From positions 1 to 64,000 of the forward strand of contig NZ_WNZW01000014.1 of assembly GCF_009725165.1 (NCBI RefSeq): DNA of 64,000 nt. Direction: 5' to 3'. The stretch comes from Paenibacillus woosongensis. GTDB taxonomy: Bacteria; Bacillota; Bacilli; Paenibacillales; Paenibacillaceae. The notes under the pieces are model-generated. The model did not search any database, was not told the DNA's origin, and was given only the letters and a program-made list of their open reading frames with translations. Numbering within the stretch: the first letter of the stretch is position 1; every line of letters begins with the position of its first letter. The position numbers were made by a program, and so were the translations under genes. Positions 24,338 to 33,141 of the stretch are shown here, in pieces.

Positions 24338-24372
24338 ACTTAATATTTGACCACTGGTTGTCAGTATTAAGT
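24338..24372. promoter_or_regulatory. tcyP: Inverted repeat upstream of tcyP
   Basis: ACTTAATA at 24338 and TATTAAGT at 24365 flank further partial symmetry (TGAC and GTCA). The repeat ends 19 nt before the tcyP ATG. No T-run follows on the minus strand, so it is more likely an operator than an attenuator. The regulator is unknown. Confidence 0.5.
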
Positions 24373-24710
24373 TTCATTTACAGACGTAATATTATCATAA
24401 ACTCAACTAAATGGGTAGGATTAATTTATTATAAAATTACAGTCTATTTTCTCTCATATTTCCTTTGTGGAACAAGCCATATCCCCCACTTATTCCCTCC
24501 TCTGTAAAGCGATTATTGCGCAACCAATTCACGGTTAATATCTCATGGAGGGACTGGTCCGATTCAAGAAATAATTGGGAATGGCATCCATTTCATTGAA
24601 GGGCCGTGCCTTTCCAACGTTTTAACCAGTCCGGAAGAGCCTGACACATCATTATATGCGAAGCCCATTCGAATCATCTCAACAGCCCCGTACTCGCTTA
24701 TTCTTTCAGC
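24373..24710. other. Intergenic region between tcyP and the chemoreceptor 3' end
   Basis: No gene or repeat could be supported. One plus-strand frame is free of stops from 24508 to 24771 but has no start codon, and it runs through the chemoreceptor terminator. Confidence 0.5.
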
Positions 24711-24741
24711 AAAAAGGCCAGGCAACGAATTGCCTGACCTG
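24711..24741 (-). terminator. Intrinsic terminator of the chemoreceptor gene
   Basis: On the minus strand the stem AGGTCAGGCAA-TTCG-TTGCCTGGCCT is followed by five T residues, 26 nt past the stop codon. Confidence 0.92.
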
Positions 24742-24766
24742 ATACAACAAAACGGTAATTGGACCG

Positions 24767-26827
24767 CTACATAGAATCTATCTGAAAAGAACTCAGCGAT
24801 TGTTTCAGCGTTTCCGATAACCCCTCTAACCGATTGGACAGCTCGACGAGTTCCTCGCTGATTTTGAACTGCTCCGAGGACATGGACGCGACCTCTTCCG
24901 TAGATGCTGTCGTTTGCTGAACGACAGAGCTTACGCTGGCAATGAATTCGGACAGCACCTGCTGAGATGACCTTAGCTCATGCACGGAGGCTGAAGAACT
25001 CTGGATATCGGTCACGAACCGCTCCATTTCCTGCGCTACATCCAGAAAAATCGACGAGGCATCCTTCACCGACAGCAGCTGCTCACCAAACATGGGGGTC
25101 ACCTGCATCAAGACGTTGACCGTATTCTCAATCGCTGTCTGAATTTCCTCCGTCATAGCCGACACGGTCTGAATGGCTTCATTGGACTCTGCCGCCAGCT
25201 TGCGGATTTCCTCGGCGATGACCACGAAGCCCTTGCCTGCCGCACCAGCTCTGGAAGCTTCAATGGATGCGTTCAGGGAGAGAATGTTTGTCTGCTTCGT
25301 CATTTCCACCATCGGCGCAAGTATGCTCCGGATCGAATGGGTGCTCTGGCTCAGCTTCGCAGAATTCTCTTCGATCAGCCCGGTCATTCGGGTGACCGAT
25401 TCCGTCTTTTCGACGAGATTGTCCATATATTCCCGACCCTTTCGGCTGACTTCGCTGACTCTTCCGGCGGATGCGTCCATGGACGCGTTCAGGCTCATGA
25501 CGTAATCCATCTGCTGCCCGATTTCGCCGGCAATATCCACCCCCTTCTCGGCCTCCACCGCCAAATTCGCTGCACCGGCAGCGATCTCTCCCGTAGCCGA
25601 AGCGATTTCTCCGGCAAATTGGGATGTATCCCTTGAAGCCTTTGCCAAGTGTTCCGCATTGATTAAAAGCTCTTCCGCAGACGTATTCGTCCGTTCGACC
25701 AGCAGTGAAATTTGCTCCAGCATCCTATTGAAGCTCTGTCCCAGCTGACCGATTTCGCCCCGGCTCTTGAAGTTCGTCCGTACCCGCAGGTTGCCCCGCT
25801 CCCCTTCCTCCATTAAACGGCACAGCTTCATGAGCGGTTTGCCGACCATCCGGAACAAATAATACCCGATAGCCAAAGCAACCAATACGGCAAAGCATAA
25901 AACAAACACCATCACCCAGATCAGCTTGTCCGCTGCACTGAGAAAGTCGCTTTCCGGGGCGTACCCGACGATACGCCAATCCACGGATTGGAGCTGCCTG
26001 TACACCACCAGCTGCTTAACTCCGTTAGCATCCTCCATTGTAAAGGAGGCCTCCCCGATCTGCAGCTGCCGTTCATCCAGGCCGACATCGGATGTTGTCT
26101 CGATGAGCTCCGGATCCGCTGCATGAACGATAACGTTGTCGGCGGTTAGAATGCGGACCTCGCCGGAGCGGCCCATTTTTAAATTGGAAAGGGTATGCCT
26201 CAAGGCCTCATCTTTAATTTCAATGAGCAGTATGTATTCCGCCTCCGGGTGCTTCAAGTTTTGCAGCATCCTCCCCATCGTCACCGACGGCTTCGCGAAA
26301 GTCTCGAAGAAGCCCTGTTTCTGTCCGGGAATCCATAGCGGCTTTCCTTGCGCATCCTGTATCGCCTTAATCTTTGTCTGCACCGCATCCTCGTTGCTCG
26401 GTGGACTGGCGCCTGAGCTGGCATATGTATTCGAGAAATCCCCCGGCGAAATCAGCCTGATGCCTACCAGGCGTTCGTCCGATCCCCGCATGGCGTCCAG
26501 CTTATTGCGAATCCGCGTCTCCGCCTCGGTCTTCCTGACAATGTCAACATTCTGATTGGTGACGGTCTCCAAATCCGCCCGCAGCACTTGGTCGACGGCA
26601 AGCTGCCGCGAGATCGCTTCATACTCCGCAAATAAAAAGTCCAGCTTGTCCGCTGCCTGCTCGATCGCTTGCGACGACGCGAGCCCTACTTGCCCCCGGA
26701 TAATCTGTTTAGACATTAGATAAGAACTAATGCCAAGCACGGCGGATACAATCACAACTGCAGCAAATACAACGATAAATATTTTCACGCCTACCGACTC
26801 AAGCTGAATCCGGCCCCCACGCTTCAT
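24767..26827 (-). CDS. Methyl-accepting chemotaxis protein
   Basis: A 686-residue chemoreceptor. The first membrane helix is at about residues 13-35. An extracellular dCache-like sensor covers about 36-295 and includes SVDWRIVGYAPESDFLSA near its end. The second helix is at about 300-322. HAMP covers about 323-376, and a long signalling coiled coil ends near 680. The hairpin tip reads NILSLNASIEASRAGAAGKGFVVIAEEIRKLAAES, a variant of the usual NLLALNAAIEAARAGE sequence. It signals through CheA/CheW to the flagellar motor. The ligand is unknown. It lies beside the maltodextrin genes, so a role in sugar taxis is possible but unproven. It is a single gene with its own terminator. Confidence 0.93.
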   Translation of the reverse strand: MKRGGRIQLESVGVKIFIVVFAAVVIVSAVLGISSYLMSKQIIRGQVGLASSQAIEQAADKLDFLFAEYEAISRQLAVDQVLRADLETVTNQNVDIVRKTEAETRIRNKLDAMRGSDERLVGIRLISPGDFSNTYASSGASPPSNEDAVQTKIKAIQDAQGKPLWIPGQKQGFFETFAKPSVTMGRMLQNLKHPEAEYILLIEIKDEALRHTLSNLKMGRSGEVRILTADNVIVHAADPELIETTSDVGLDERQLQIGEASFTMEDANGVKQLVVYRQLQSVDWRIVGYAPESDFLSAADKLIWVMVFVLCFAVLVALAIGYYLFRMVGKPLMKLCRLMEEGERGNLRVRTNFKSRGEIGQLGQSFNRMLEQISLLVERTNTSAEELLINAEHLAKASRDTSQFAGEIASATGEIAAGAANLAVEAEKGVDIAGEIGQQMDYVMSLNASMDASAGRVSEVSRKGREYMDNLVEKTESVTRMTGLIEENSAKLSQSTHSIRSILAPMVEMTKQTNILSLNASIEASRAGAAGKGFVVIAEEIRKLAAESNEAIQTVSAMTEEIQTAIENTVNVLMQVTPMFGEQLLSVKDASSIFLDVAQEMERFVTDIQSSSASVHELRSSQQVLSEFIASVSSVVQQTTASTEEVASMSSEQFKISEELVELSNRLEGLSETLKQSLSSFQIDSM

Positions 26828-26886
26828 GATGTTGTCACCCTTTCATAAAGAACACACTTCGAAAACTCATATCCATTCGGATTCTC

Positions 26887-26926
26887 AAAAAAGGTATAGT
26901 CTCCAAATAAACGAGTCTATACCTTC
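26887..26926 (-). terminator. Intrinsic terminator of the mdxEFG operon
   Basis: On the minus strand the stem AAGGTATAGACTC with GAGACTATACCTT is followed by six T residues, 41 nt past mdxG. Confidence 0.92.
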
Positions 26927-26966
26927 TGTCTGATATATATGCTATTCTCGCACCGTAACGGCAGCA

Positions 26967-27812
26967 TCAGCCTTTGCTGGCCCCTGAAGTAAGTCCGTCC
27001 ACAAGCAGCCGCTGCATGAACATGAACAGAATCGTAATCGGCACGGCAATGAGCACCGCTCCGGCAGCGAACATAGTAAAGTTCGAGTTCTGATTGGCCT
27101 GAACCATATCCCACATCCCGACGGCGACCGTCCATTTATCCTTGCTCCGCAATATCAGTCTGGCAAAAATAAAGTCCACCCATGGACCGACAAACTGCAG
27201 CAGGGCCATATAAGTCAAAATCGGCTTGGAAAGCGGCAGGATAATCGATGTAAATATCCGGAAGTTGCTTGCACCATCAATCCGGGCGGCCTCATCAAGC
27301 GAACGCGGAATGGTGTCGAAGAAGCCCTTGGCAATCAGCGTCATCCCTAGCGGAGCCCCTGCCGCATATACCAGAATCAGAGCCAGATGCGTATCGAGCA
27401 GCTGCATTTCCTTCAGCAGCAGAAAAATGGCAATCATGCTCATAAAGCCCGGGAACATCCCGAGTACCAAAATAACGGATAGCGCATTTTGCCGCCCTTT
27501 AAAACGAAAGCGCGATACGGCATAGCTCGTTAGCAGCGTCAGCGTTACACCGAGCAGCATGGAGAATACGGATACCTTCAGCGTATTCATGTACCATTGC
27601 GGGAACAGAATCGTCCTGGAGTTGAATAACTCAACATAATGCTTCAGGGTAAGGGTCTCTGGCAGCAAGGTTTTGCTGTAGAGCGATGTCCCTGGACGCA
27701 GCGAGCCGAACACGATCCAGAGGGCGGGATAAATGGCGCAGATGGCCAGGATCGCCAGCGTGATATAACTAGCCGTCAATCGTATGTAATTACGTATTTT
27801 ACGCCTGCTCAT
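26967..27812 (-). CDS. mdxG: Maltodextrin ABC permease, MalG/MdxG type
   Basis: A 281-residue permease with six predicted helices. The EAA loop that docks on the ATPase reads DEAARIDGASNFRIFTSIILPLSKP (about residues 188-212). The C-terminus has the MalG-like FMQRLLVDGLTSGASKG ending. The start overlaps the mdxF stop by 4 nt. It forms the membrane channel with MdxF and is served by the binding protein encoded upstream. Confidence 0.93.
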   Translation of the reverse strand: MSRRKIRNYIRLTASYITLAILAICAIYPALWIVFGSLRPGTSLYSKTLLPETLTLKHYVELFNSRTILFPQWYMNTLKVSVFSMLLGVTLTLLTSYAVSRFRFKGRQNALSVILVLGMFPGFMSMIAIFLLLKEMQLLDTHLALILVYAAGAPLGMTLIAKGFFDTIPRSLDEAARIDGASNFRIFTSIILPLSKPILTYMALLQFVGPWVDFIFARLILRSKDKWTVAVGMWDMVQANQNSNFTMFAAGAVLIAVPITILFMFMQRLLVDGLTSGASKG

Positions 27813-29110
27813 TGGATCATGTCCTCCTCTTTAAACGATTTCGTTCTGCGATAGTTATAGATCGAAAATGAGGCGATGATCAGGAATATGATAATGCCGA
27901 CTGCGGAAGCCATATTGTATCTGTTCTGGTTCAAAGTCAATTTATAGAGCCAGGTAACGAGCAAATCGGTAGCACCCGCATATTGGTAATCCCCTTTGAC
28001 CGGATCTCCTCCCGTTAGCAGGAAAATCATATTAAAGTTATTGATGTTTCCGGCAAACTGCGCAATCAGTGTGGGAGCCGTCGTAAACAGGATCATCGGC
28101 AAAGTGATGATGCGGAATTTTTGATAACCGCTCGCACCATCCACCTCGGCGGCTTCGTACATATCGCGCGGGATCGTTGTCAGCACGCCCATGATCAAGA
28201 GCATCGATACCGGAATACCGACCCACATATTGACAATGATCACTGTTACCTTAGCCCAGAACGGGTCCGTAAGCCATGGCAATCCGGATAGTCCGAAATA
28301 ACCGAGATACTGATTAATCGGGCCGAACTCGCCGTTAAACATGTTTCTCATCACCAGCAGTGAAATCAGCTGCGGAATCGCGTACGGCAGGATCAGAATC
28401 GTTCTCCAGAAGCCTTTGAAACGAATGCCCTTCTGATTAATCAGGAGTGCAACAAGCAGGCCGCCGAAATAAGTCGTCACCGTGGATAAAATCGCCCAGA
28501 TGATCGTCCAGGTCAGCACGCCGTAAAAGGTATGGCTCCAGGTTTTGAGGGCAAGCAGGTTTTTGAACGTTTCGAAGCCTACCCAATCGACCAACTTCCC
28601 TGGCGGTATGTGGTTTGGCGCGGAATAGTTCGTAAAGGCGATCATGACCATGAAGATGATCGGCATGATCGTGAAGAACAGTATACCCATTGCGGGAATA
28701 CTCAGGAACGCCTGCGCAAATTTATAATCGAGAACATAACGGACCGATTGCCGGAAGTTATGAACCGGTCTGCCTTCATCGCGCTGCGCGCCTATCTTTC
28801 TCGCGTCCCGAATGTTGAAGTAATATACGACGAGGAATACGATGAGATACAGAAGCGTAATCAAGCTTTGAATCAATATAAAGATGGAGTGATCATATTG
28901 CCCGGGCTGCATATTTGCAGCGGTTCGCGGCGTTTCGCCCAGAGTGACGATTCCCCAAAACGCATATCCCAGGTTAAGGATAAAATACATGACGGACGCA
29001 GCTTCGAACGCCATCATTAGCGCGCCCTTCATATATTGTTTGTTATAGATTTGGCCAAGGCCCATCAAGAGTGACGACAGTACTGTTGCCCGTGTGCGGT
29101 GTCGGCTCAT
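27809..29110 (-). CDS. mdxF: Maltodextrin ABC permease, MalF/MdxF type
   Basis: A 433-residue permease. The N-terminal ~120 residues include a TM2-like start (SSLLMGLGQIYNKQYMKGAL) and two extra helices, as in Gram-positive MdxF proteins. Six helices of the permease core follow, with the EAA motif YEAAEVDGASGYQKFRIITLP at about residues 305-325. It pairs with MdxG. It lies 90 nt after mdxE, separated by a stable stem-loop. Confidence 0.93.
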   Translation of the reverse strand: MSRHRTRATVLSSLLMGLGQIYNKQYMKGALMMAFEAASVMYFILNLGYAFWGIVTLGETPRTAANMQPGQYDHSIFILIQSLITLLYLIVFLVVYYFNIRDARKIGAQRDEGRPVHNFRQSVRYVLDYKFAQAFLSIPAMGILFFTIMPIIFMVMIAFTNYSAPNHIPPGKLVDWVGFETFKNLLALKTWSHTFYGVLTWTIIWAILSTVTTYFGGLLVALLINQKGIRFKGFWRTILILPYAIPQLISLLVMRNMFNGEFGPINQYLGYFGLSGLPWLTDPFWAKVTVIIVNMWVGIPVSMLLIMGVLTTIPRDMYEAAEVDGASGYQKFRIITLPMILFTTAPTLIAQFAGNINNFNMIFLLTGGDPVKGDYQYAGATDLLVTWLYKLTLNQNRYNMASAVGIIIFLIIASFSIYNYRRTKSFKEEDMIQ

Positions 29111-29149
29111 TTCTCCTCCTTCTCCTCTCCCTTGATCATCAAAGGAATT

Positions 29150-29172
29150 ACCCGCCGCAGACCGCGACGGGT
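29150..29172 (-). promoter_or_regulatory. Stem-loop between mdxE and mdxF
   Basis: ACCCGTCGC and GCGGCGGGT form a 9-bp stem with a 5-nt loop and no T tail. In binding-protein operons such structures stabilise the upstream mRNA, so that more binding protein than permease is made. That role is inferred here. Confidence 0.6.
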
Positions 29173-29200
29173 GAATTCATTTCCGTTGTAGGCCCTGTAA

Positions 29201-30535
29201 TTACTCCGCAGCCAGTCCGTTGTTCAGATCTTTGATTTGCGTGATCGCTTTCTCCATGGCAGCCTTAGGGTCGGTTTTATTGTCCCAAATGTCGGCCATG
29301 GCGGCATTTACAGGCGCCCATACGTTGGCCATTTCCGGAATGGAAGGCATCGGCTCCGAGTTTTTAGCCTGCTCGGCGAAACCGGATACGATCGGATCGT
29401 TCTTGATTTGGTCGGTCTCCAGCGCTTCCAGATTCGTAGGCACCGAGCCGATCTTCTCATTCAGCAGCAGCTGAGCTTCTTTGGTCGTTGCAAACTGCGC
29501 GTACAATTTAGCCGCATTCGGATATTTCGCAAAGGAGCTTACGGTGTAGATTTTAATGCCCGAGAAGGTAATTGCCGGTTTGCCATTCACTGTAGGTACC
29601 GGAGCAATCGCCAGGTTGTCGCCAAGAGCATCTTTGTAACCGGCAACCTCCCATGGCCCGTTGATATCCATGGCTACATCGCCTGCACCGAACAGGCCGC
29701 GTTTGATATCCGGGTTAATGTCTCCGCTCTTGATCGGCAATATTTCGGCCAGGCTTTGATACACCTTCATACTCTCGGCTACGCCTTCATGGGCAAGGCC
29801 AATATCGTCCTTATTCGTGCCGTTGTCGCCATAGAGGTAACCGCCTCCGCTAGCGATAAACGGATAGTTGAAGTACATATTTCCAGCTTCCCACATCAGG
29901 GCATATTTCTTTTTGGATTTATCCGTGAACGTTTTGCCGAATTCAATCAAATCCTCAAAGGACTTTGGCGCTTCAGGAACGAGTGATTTATTGTAGAAAA
30001 GAGCTGTCGTTTCAGCCGCTCTCGGATAACCGTAAAGCGTTCCCTCGAAGGTAGCGCCGATAATCGAAGCTTCGGTATTGTTCTTCTTCGTCTCCTCTGC
30101 AAAGACGTCATTGGCCAGAATCAATCCCGATGCCGCAGCGTTCCCCAGATGGTCATGCGGAATGATGATCACGTCCGCACCTAATCCCGAAGGTCCGTCC
30201 GTCGTTAATTTACCCACTTGATCAGTAGTGGCTACTTCTTCAATTTTCACCTTAACGCCGTACTTCTCCTCGAACTGTCTGGCGATTTCCTCAGTAAAGG
30301 GAACCTCTTCTCTACTCTCCCAAACCAGGAGCTCCGCCCCTTCCTCCGGCACCAGGTCTCCGTCCTGTACCGCGGTATTATTTTCTTTGTTATTTACTGC
30401 ATTTGACGGCGCCGGAGTATTCGGGCCTTCACCCCCGCCAGTATTGCTCTTAGTGCCGCAGGCGGTCATGGAAGCTGTCAGAGTCAGTACAGCGACCAGC
30501 AGCAGCGCTTTTCTAAATGACCTTTTGAAATTCAT
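29201..30535 (-). CDS. mdxE: Maltose/maltodextrin-binding lipoprotein
   Basis: A 444-residue type I extracellular binding protein. The lipoprotein signal ends TLTASMTACG, with the lipid Cys at about residue 26. A Ser/Asn/Pro linker and the mature MalE-like domain follow: AELLVWESREEVPFTEEIARQFEEKYGVKVKIEEV, DVIIIPHDHLG, and INGPWEVAGYKDALGDNLAIAPVPTV. It captures maltodextrins for MdxF and MdxG. It is the first gene of the operon, with AGGAGGGG at a good distance from the ATG. A consensus-like promoter with three operator-like sites lies upstream. No ATPase gene is present nearby. Confidence 0.94.
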   Translation of the reverse strand: MNFKRSFRKALLLVAVLTLTASMTACGTKSNTGGGEGPNTPAPSNAVNNKENNTAVQDGDLVPEEGAELLVWESREEVPFTEEIARQFEEKYGVKVKIEEVATTDQVGKLTTDGPSGLGADVIIIPHDHLGNAAASGLILANDVFAEETKKNNTEASIIGATFEGTLYGYPRAAETTALFYNKSLVPEAPKSFEDLIEFGKTFTDKSKKKYALMWEAGNMYFNYPFIASGGGYLYGDNGTNKDDIGLAHEGVAESMKVYQSLAEILPIKSGDINPDIKRGLFGAGDVAMDINGPWEVAGYKDALGDNLAIAPVPTVNGKPAITFSGIKIYTVSSFAKYPNAAKLYAQFATTKEAQLLLNEKIGSVPTNLEALETDQIKNDPIVSGFAEQAKNSEPMPSIPEMANVWAPVNAAMADIWDNKTDPKAAMEKAITQIKDLNNGLAAE

Positions 30536-30584
30536 AAAGCTAACCCCTCCTAAAAATTATTACGCTTACAAATGCGGAAATTGC

Positions 30585-30596
30585 GCAAACGATTTC
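30585..30596. promoter_or_regulatory. MalR/LacI-type operator-like site in the mdxE leader
   Basis: GCAAACGATTTC resembles the GCAAACGTTTGC operator class, with the left half perfect. It lies about 50 nt before the mdxE start codon, in the transcribed leader. Confidence 0.5.
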
Positions 30597-30662
30597 AAAA
30601 AATGCGATCATCCTGGTTGTTTGGTATGTATAATTTTGAAATCCTGACCAAATCCCCACCTA

Positions 30663-30674
30663 GAAAGCGCTTTA
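30663..30674. promoter_or_regulatory. cre-like site at the mdxE promoter
   Basis: GAAAGCGCTTTA has the catabolite-responsive element core (AAAGCGCTTT, symmetric). It lies just downstream of the mdxE -10 box, a position typical of CcpA repression. Confidence 0.65.
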
Positions 30675-30685
30675 TCCTCGCCCAC

Positions 30686-30714
30686 ATCATACAACACATC
30701 AATTCTCATGTAAA
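30686..30714 (-). promoter_or_regulatory. mdxE: mdxE promoter
   Basis: On the minus strand TTTACA (30714-30709) and TATGAT (30691-30686) are 17 nt apart, a near-consensus sigma-A promoter. Transcription would start near 30679, about 145 nt before the start codon. Confidence 0.78.
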
Positions 30715-30724
30715 AACGTTTGCA
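30712..30724. promoter_or_regulatory. MalR/LacI-type operator overlapping the mdxE -35 box
   Basis: AAAACGTTTGCA matches the operator class found before the amylopullulanase, malR and pgmB. It overlaps the -35 hexamer by 3 nt. Confidence 0.65.
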
Positions 30725-30935
30725 CTTGTCGTTTATGTCATATAACCTTCTATTTAATCTAAATAACTTCCAATATCTCGCGTTTTCACATTAAATCTTA
30801 AAATTATCCAACTTGTCCGGAGCTGCATCCTGGCCTGGTTAGTCTATAAATCTATGTATATTGCGGTTTCTTGGGTTTATTACGCGTTATAATCAGCAGA
30901 ATTGTTTTCTAAATTTTAGGCGTTGATTTTCCGAC

Positions 30936-31083
30936 TTGTGCAATGGTTTGAACAATGCTATAATCCACCATGAATGCGGTTAACTCTTTGCTGGTGCTGC
31001 ATTTTACGCATACAAACTGAAGGCGCTGTTATCGTTAAGGTACATCCTCGGCTGCTGCTTGTTAGCCTTGATGTGCCTTTTTT
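30936..31083 (+). ncRNA. Candidate small RNA or terminated leader upstream of the GH13 gene
   Basis: TTGTGC (30936) and TATAAT (30959) are 17 nt apart. An intrinsic terminator lies at 31037-31083: stem AAGGTACATC with GATGTGCCTT, inner pairing GGCT/AGCC, then six T residues. The implied transcript is about 115 nt and ends about 160 nt before the next gene. It matches no RNA family that I recognise. It could be a stand-alone small RNA or an attenuated leader of the neopullulanase gene. Confidence 0.55.
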
Positions 31084-31239
31084 ACCTGCTCCGCCTTCAC
31101 GTTACTCATCCATAAACCAGCTTGATAGGAGAGTCATCCGCCTGCGAGTATAGAATTGCCGTATTTCGATCCATACTTAAGCCAATCATTCCGTGCGATT
31201 TCTGTACTCATATCACTCATTGTTTAGGAGGAATCTTGC

Positions 31240-32982
31240 ATGCTGCTCGAAGCTGTCTATCACCGTCCCAAACTGAACTGGTCCTATGCCTACGATCGGG
31301 AGACGATCCACCTTCGCCTCCGGGCCAAAAAAGATGACCTTACCCATGTCTATGCCTTTACCGGCGACAAATACATATGGGATCAAAGCAAAGAATTGAT
31401 TCCGATGTCCAAAATGGCCTCCGACGAGTTGTTCGACTACTGGGCTTGCGTCGTAAAGCCGCCATACCGCCGATTGAAATACGGGTTCCTGCTGCAAAAG
31501 GGCGAGGAGCAAATCTGGATGACAGAAAGCGAGTTCTCGCAGGAGCGTCCGGCCGTTCCGGATCGGCTGTTCGATTACCCTTACATCAATCCGGCGGATA
31601 TATTTACCGTACCGGAATGGGTGAAGGACGCGGTGTTCTATCAAATTTTTCCCGAGCGCTTCGCCAATGGCGATCCCAGCTTGGATCCGGCTAATGTCCT
31701 GCCTTGGGGCGGCAAGCCGGAGCGGCATAATTTTTTTGGCGGCGATCTGCAGGGGGTCATCGATCACCTCGATCATTTAAGCGAACTGGGGATTAACGCC
31801 ATTTATTTCACGCCTATTTTTGAGGCGACCACCAACCATAAATACGATACGGCTGATTACATGAAGGTCGATCCCCATTTCGGGGATGCGGAGACGCTGA
31901 AGAAGCTTGTCAAGGCATGCCATGAGCGGGGTATTCGCGTCCTGCTTGACGCGGTCTTCAATCATTCGGGGAAGACGTTTGCCCCTTTCGTCGATGTCCT
32001 GGAGAATGGCGAGCAATCCCGCTACAAGGATTGGTTCGTCGTCCGCGAATTCCCGCTGCAGGTTAAGGATGGGATTCCGACCTACGATACGTTTTCCTTT
32101 GAGCCGCATATGCCGAAGCTGAATACGGAGAACCCCGAGGTGAAGGAATATTTGCTGGGCGTTGCAGAGTACTGGATCAAGGAGGTCGGGATCGACGGCT
32201 GGCGTCTGGATGTCGCTAATGAGGTCGATCACCAGTTCTGGCGGGATTTCAGAAAGGTTGTGAAAAAAGCCAACCCGGACGCGTACATTCTCGGCGAAAT
32301 TTGGCATGAATCGTCCGGTTGGCTGCAGGGCGACCAATTCGACGCCGTCATGAACTATCCGTTCACCGAGGCGGTGCTGGACTTCATCGTCCGCCGTTCC
32401 TTGGACTCGGCTGGATATGCGAATGCGATCGGCAAGCAGTTGTCCCGCTACCCGCAGCAGGCAAGCGAGGTGGCCTTCAACCTGCTGGACAGCCACGACA
32501 CGCCGCGCCTTCTCACCCTCTGCGAGGGCAACAAGGACCTGATGAAGCTGGCCGCGATTTTACTGTTCACATACAGCGGTACGCCGTGCATCTACTATGG
32601 CGACGAGATCGGCCTCGACGGCGACCAGGATCCCGACTGCCGCAAATGCATGGAATGGGACCCTGCCAAGCAGGATCGCAATCTGTTCGCCTTCTACCAG
32701 AAGCTCATTGCCATTCGGAAGGATCTGCCAGCGCTTCGCACCGGCTCCATCCACTTCCGCGTTGCGGAAGCAAAGGGAAGCAAGCTGGCCTATGAGCGCC
32801 GCCTAGGCGAGCAATCGGTGCTCGTGCTGCTGAACAACGACAGCGTCGGCCAGACGATCGAGGTCGAAGCCGCTGGCGAGGCATGGGTCGACGCCTTTGA
32901 CGGCCGCGAGTGGCCGGTGCAGCACGGCACGCTCTCCGTCAAGCTGCCAGCCTACGGCTATGCGATCTTGACGAGAGCGTAG
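31240..32982 (+). CDS. Neopullulanase/cyclomaltodextrinase-type GH13 enzyme
   Basis: A 580-residue protein with no signal peptide. An N-terminal CBM34-like domain (about 1-120) precedes the GH13_20 barrel. Catalytic residues are the nucleophile in DGWRLDVANEVDH (about Asp 325), the acid in ILGEIWHESS (about Glu 354) and the third Asp in LLDSHDTPRL. Family motifs VFYQIFPERFANGD and FFGGDLQGVIDHLDHL are present. These enzymes hydrolyse cyclodextrins, pullulan and short maltodextrins inside the cell. AGGAGGAATCTTGC before the ATG is a strong site. The gene diverges from mdxEFG, in keeping with use of imported maltodextrins. Exact specificity (maltogenic amylase, CDase or neopullulanase) is open. 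Confidence 0.92.
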   Translation: MLLEAVYHRPKLNWSYAYDRETIHLRLRAKKDDLTHVYAFTGDKYIWDQSKELIPMSKMASDELFDYWACVVKPPYRRLKYGFLLQKGEEQIWMTESEFSQERPAVPDRLFDYPYINPADIFTVPEWVKDAVFYQIFPERFANGDPSLDPANVLPWGGKPERHNFFGGDLQGVIDHLDHLSELGINAIYFTPIFEATTNHKYDTADYMKVDPHFGDAETLKKLVKACHERGIRVLLDAVFNHSGKTFAPFVDVLENGEQSRYKDWFVVREFPLQVKDGIPTYDTFSFEPHMPKLNTENPEVKEYLLGVAEYWIKEVGIDGWRLDVANEVDHQFWRDFRKVVKKANPDAYILGEIWHESSGWLQGDQFDAVMNYPFTEAVLDFIVRRSLDSAGYANAIGKQLSRYPQQASEVAFNLLDSHDTPRLLTLCEGNKDLMKLAAILLFTYSGTPCIYYGDEIGLDGDQDPDCRKCMEWDPAKQDRNLFAFYQKLIAIRKDLPALRTGSIHFRVAEAKGSKLAYERRLGEQSVLVLLNNDSVGQTIEVEAAGEAWVDAFDGREWPVQHGTLSVKLPAYGYAILTRA

Positions 32983-33128
32983 CAGGCGCGCATCGCCCAG
33001 CGGGGCCGCAGCGCTGGCGCTGGCGGCGGCGGTGGCGCTGGCGGGCGTGCCCGCGGGGGCGCTAGCCGTGGAGGCCGCGCGGCGGCGAGCGTGGCGGCGT
33101 GGCACCGCCTGTGGCAGTCGGTCGAGAT
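32983..33128. other. Very GC-rich tail after the GH13 gene
   Basis: About 140 nt with repeated GGCGGC, GCGCTGGC and GCGGGC motifs follows the stop codon, much richer in G+C than the surrounding DNA. It has no hairpin with a T tail and no supported gene. Confidence 0.6.
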
Positions 33129-33141
33129 GCACGCTTTGACT

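Noticed and set aside
24320..24420. S-box or other riboswitch before tcyP
   Set aside because: The leader is too short and lacks the multi-helix S-box pattern; only one inverted repeat is present.
24508..24771. 88-codon stop-free plus-strand frame between tcyP and the chemoreceptor
   Set aside because: It has no ATG, GTG or TTG start with a ribosome site, runs through the chemoreceptor terminator into the gene, and matches nothing that I recognise.
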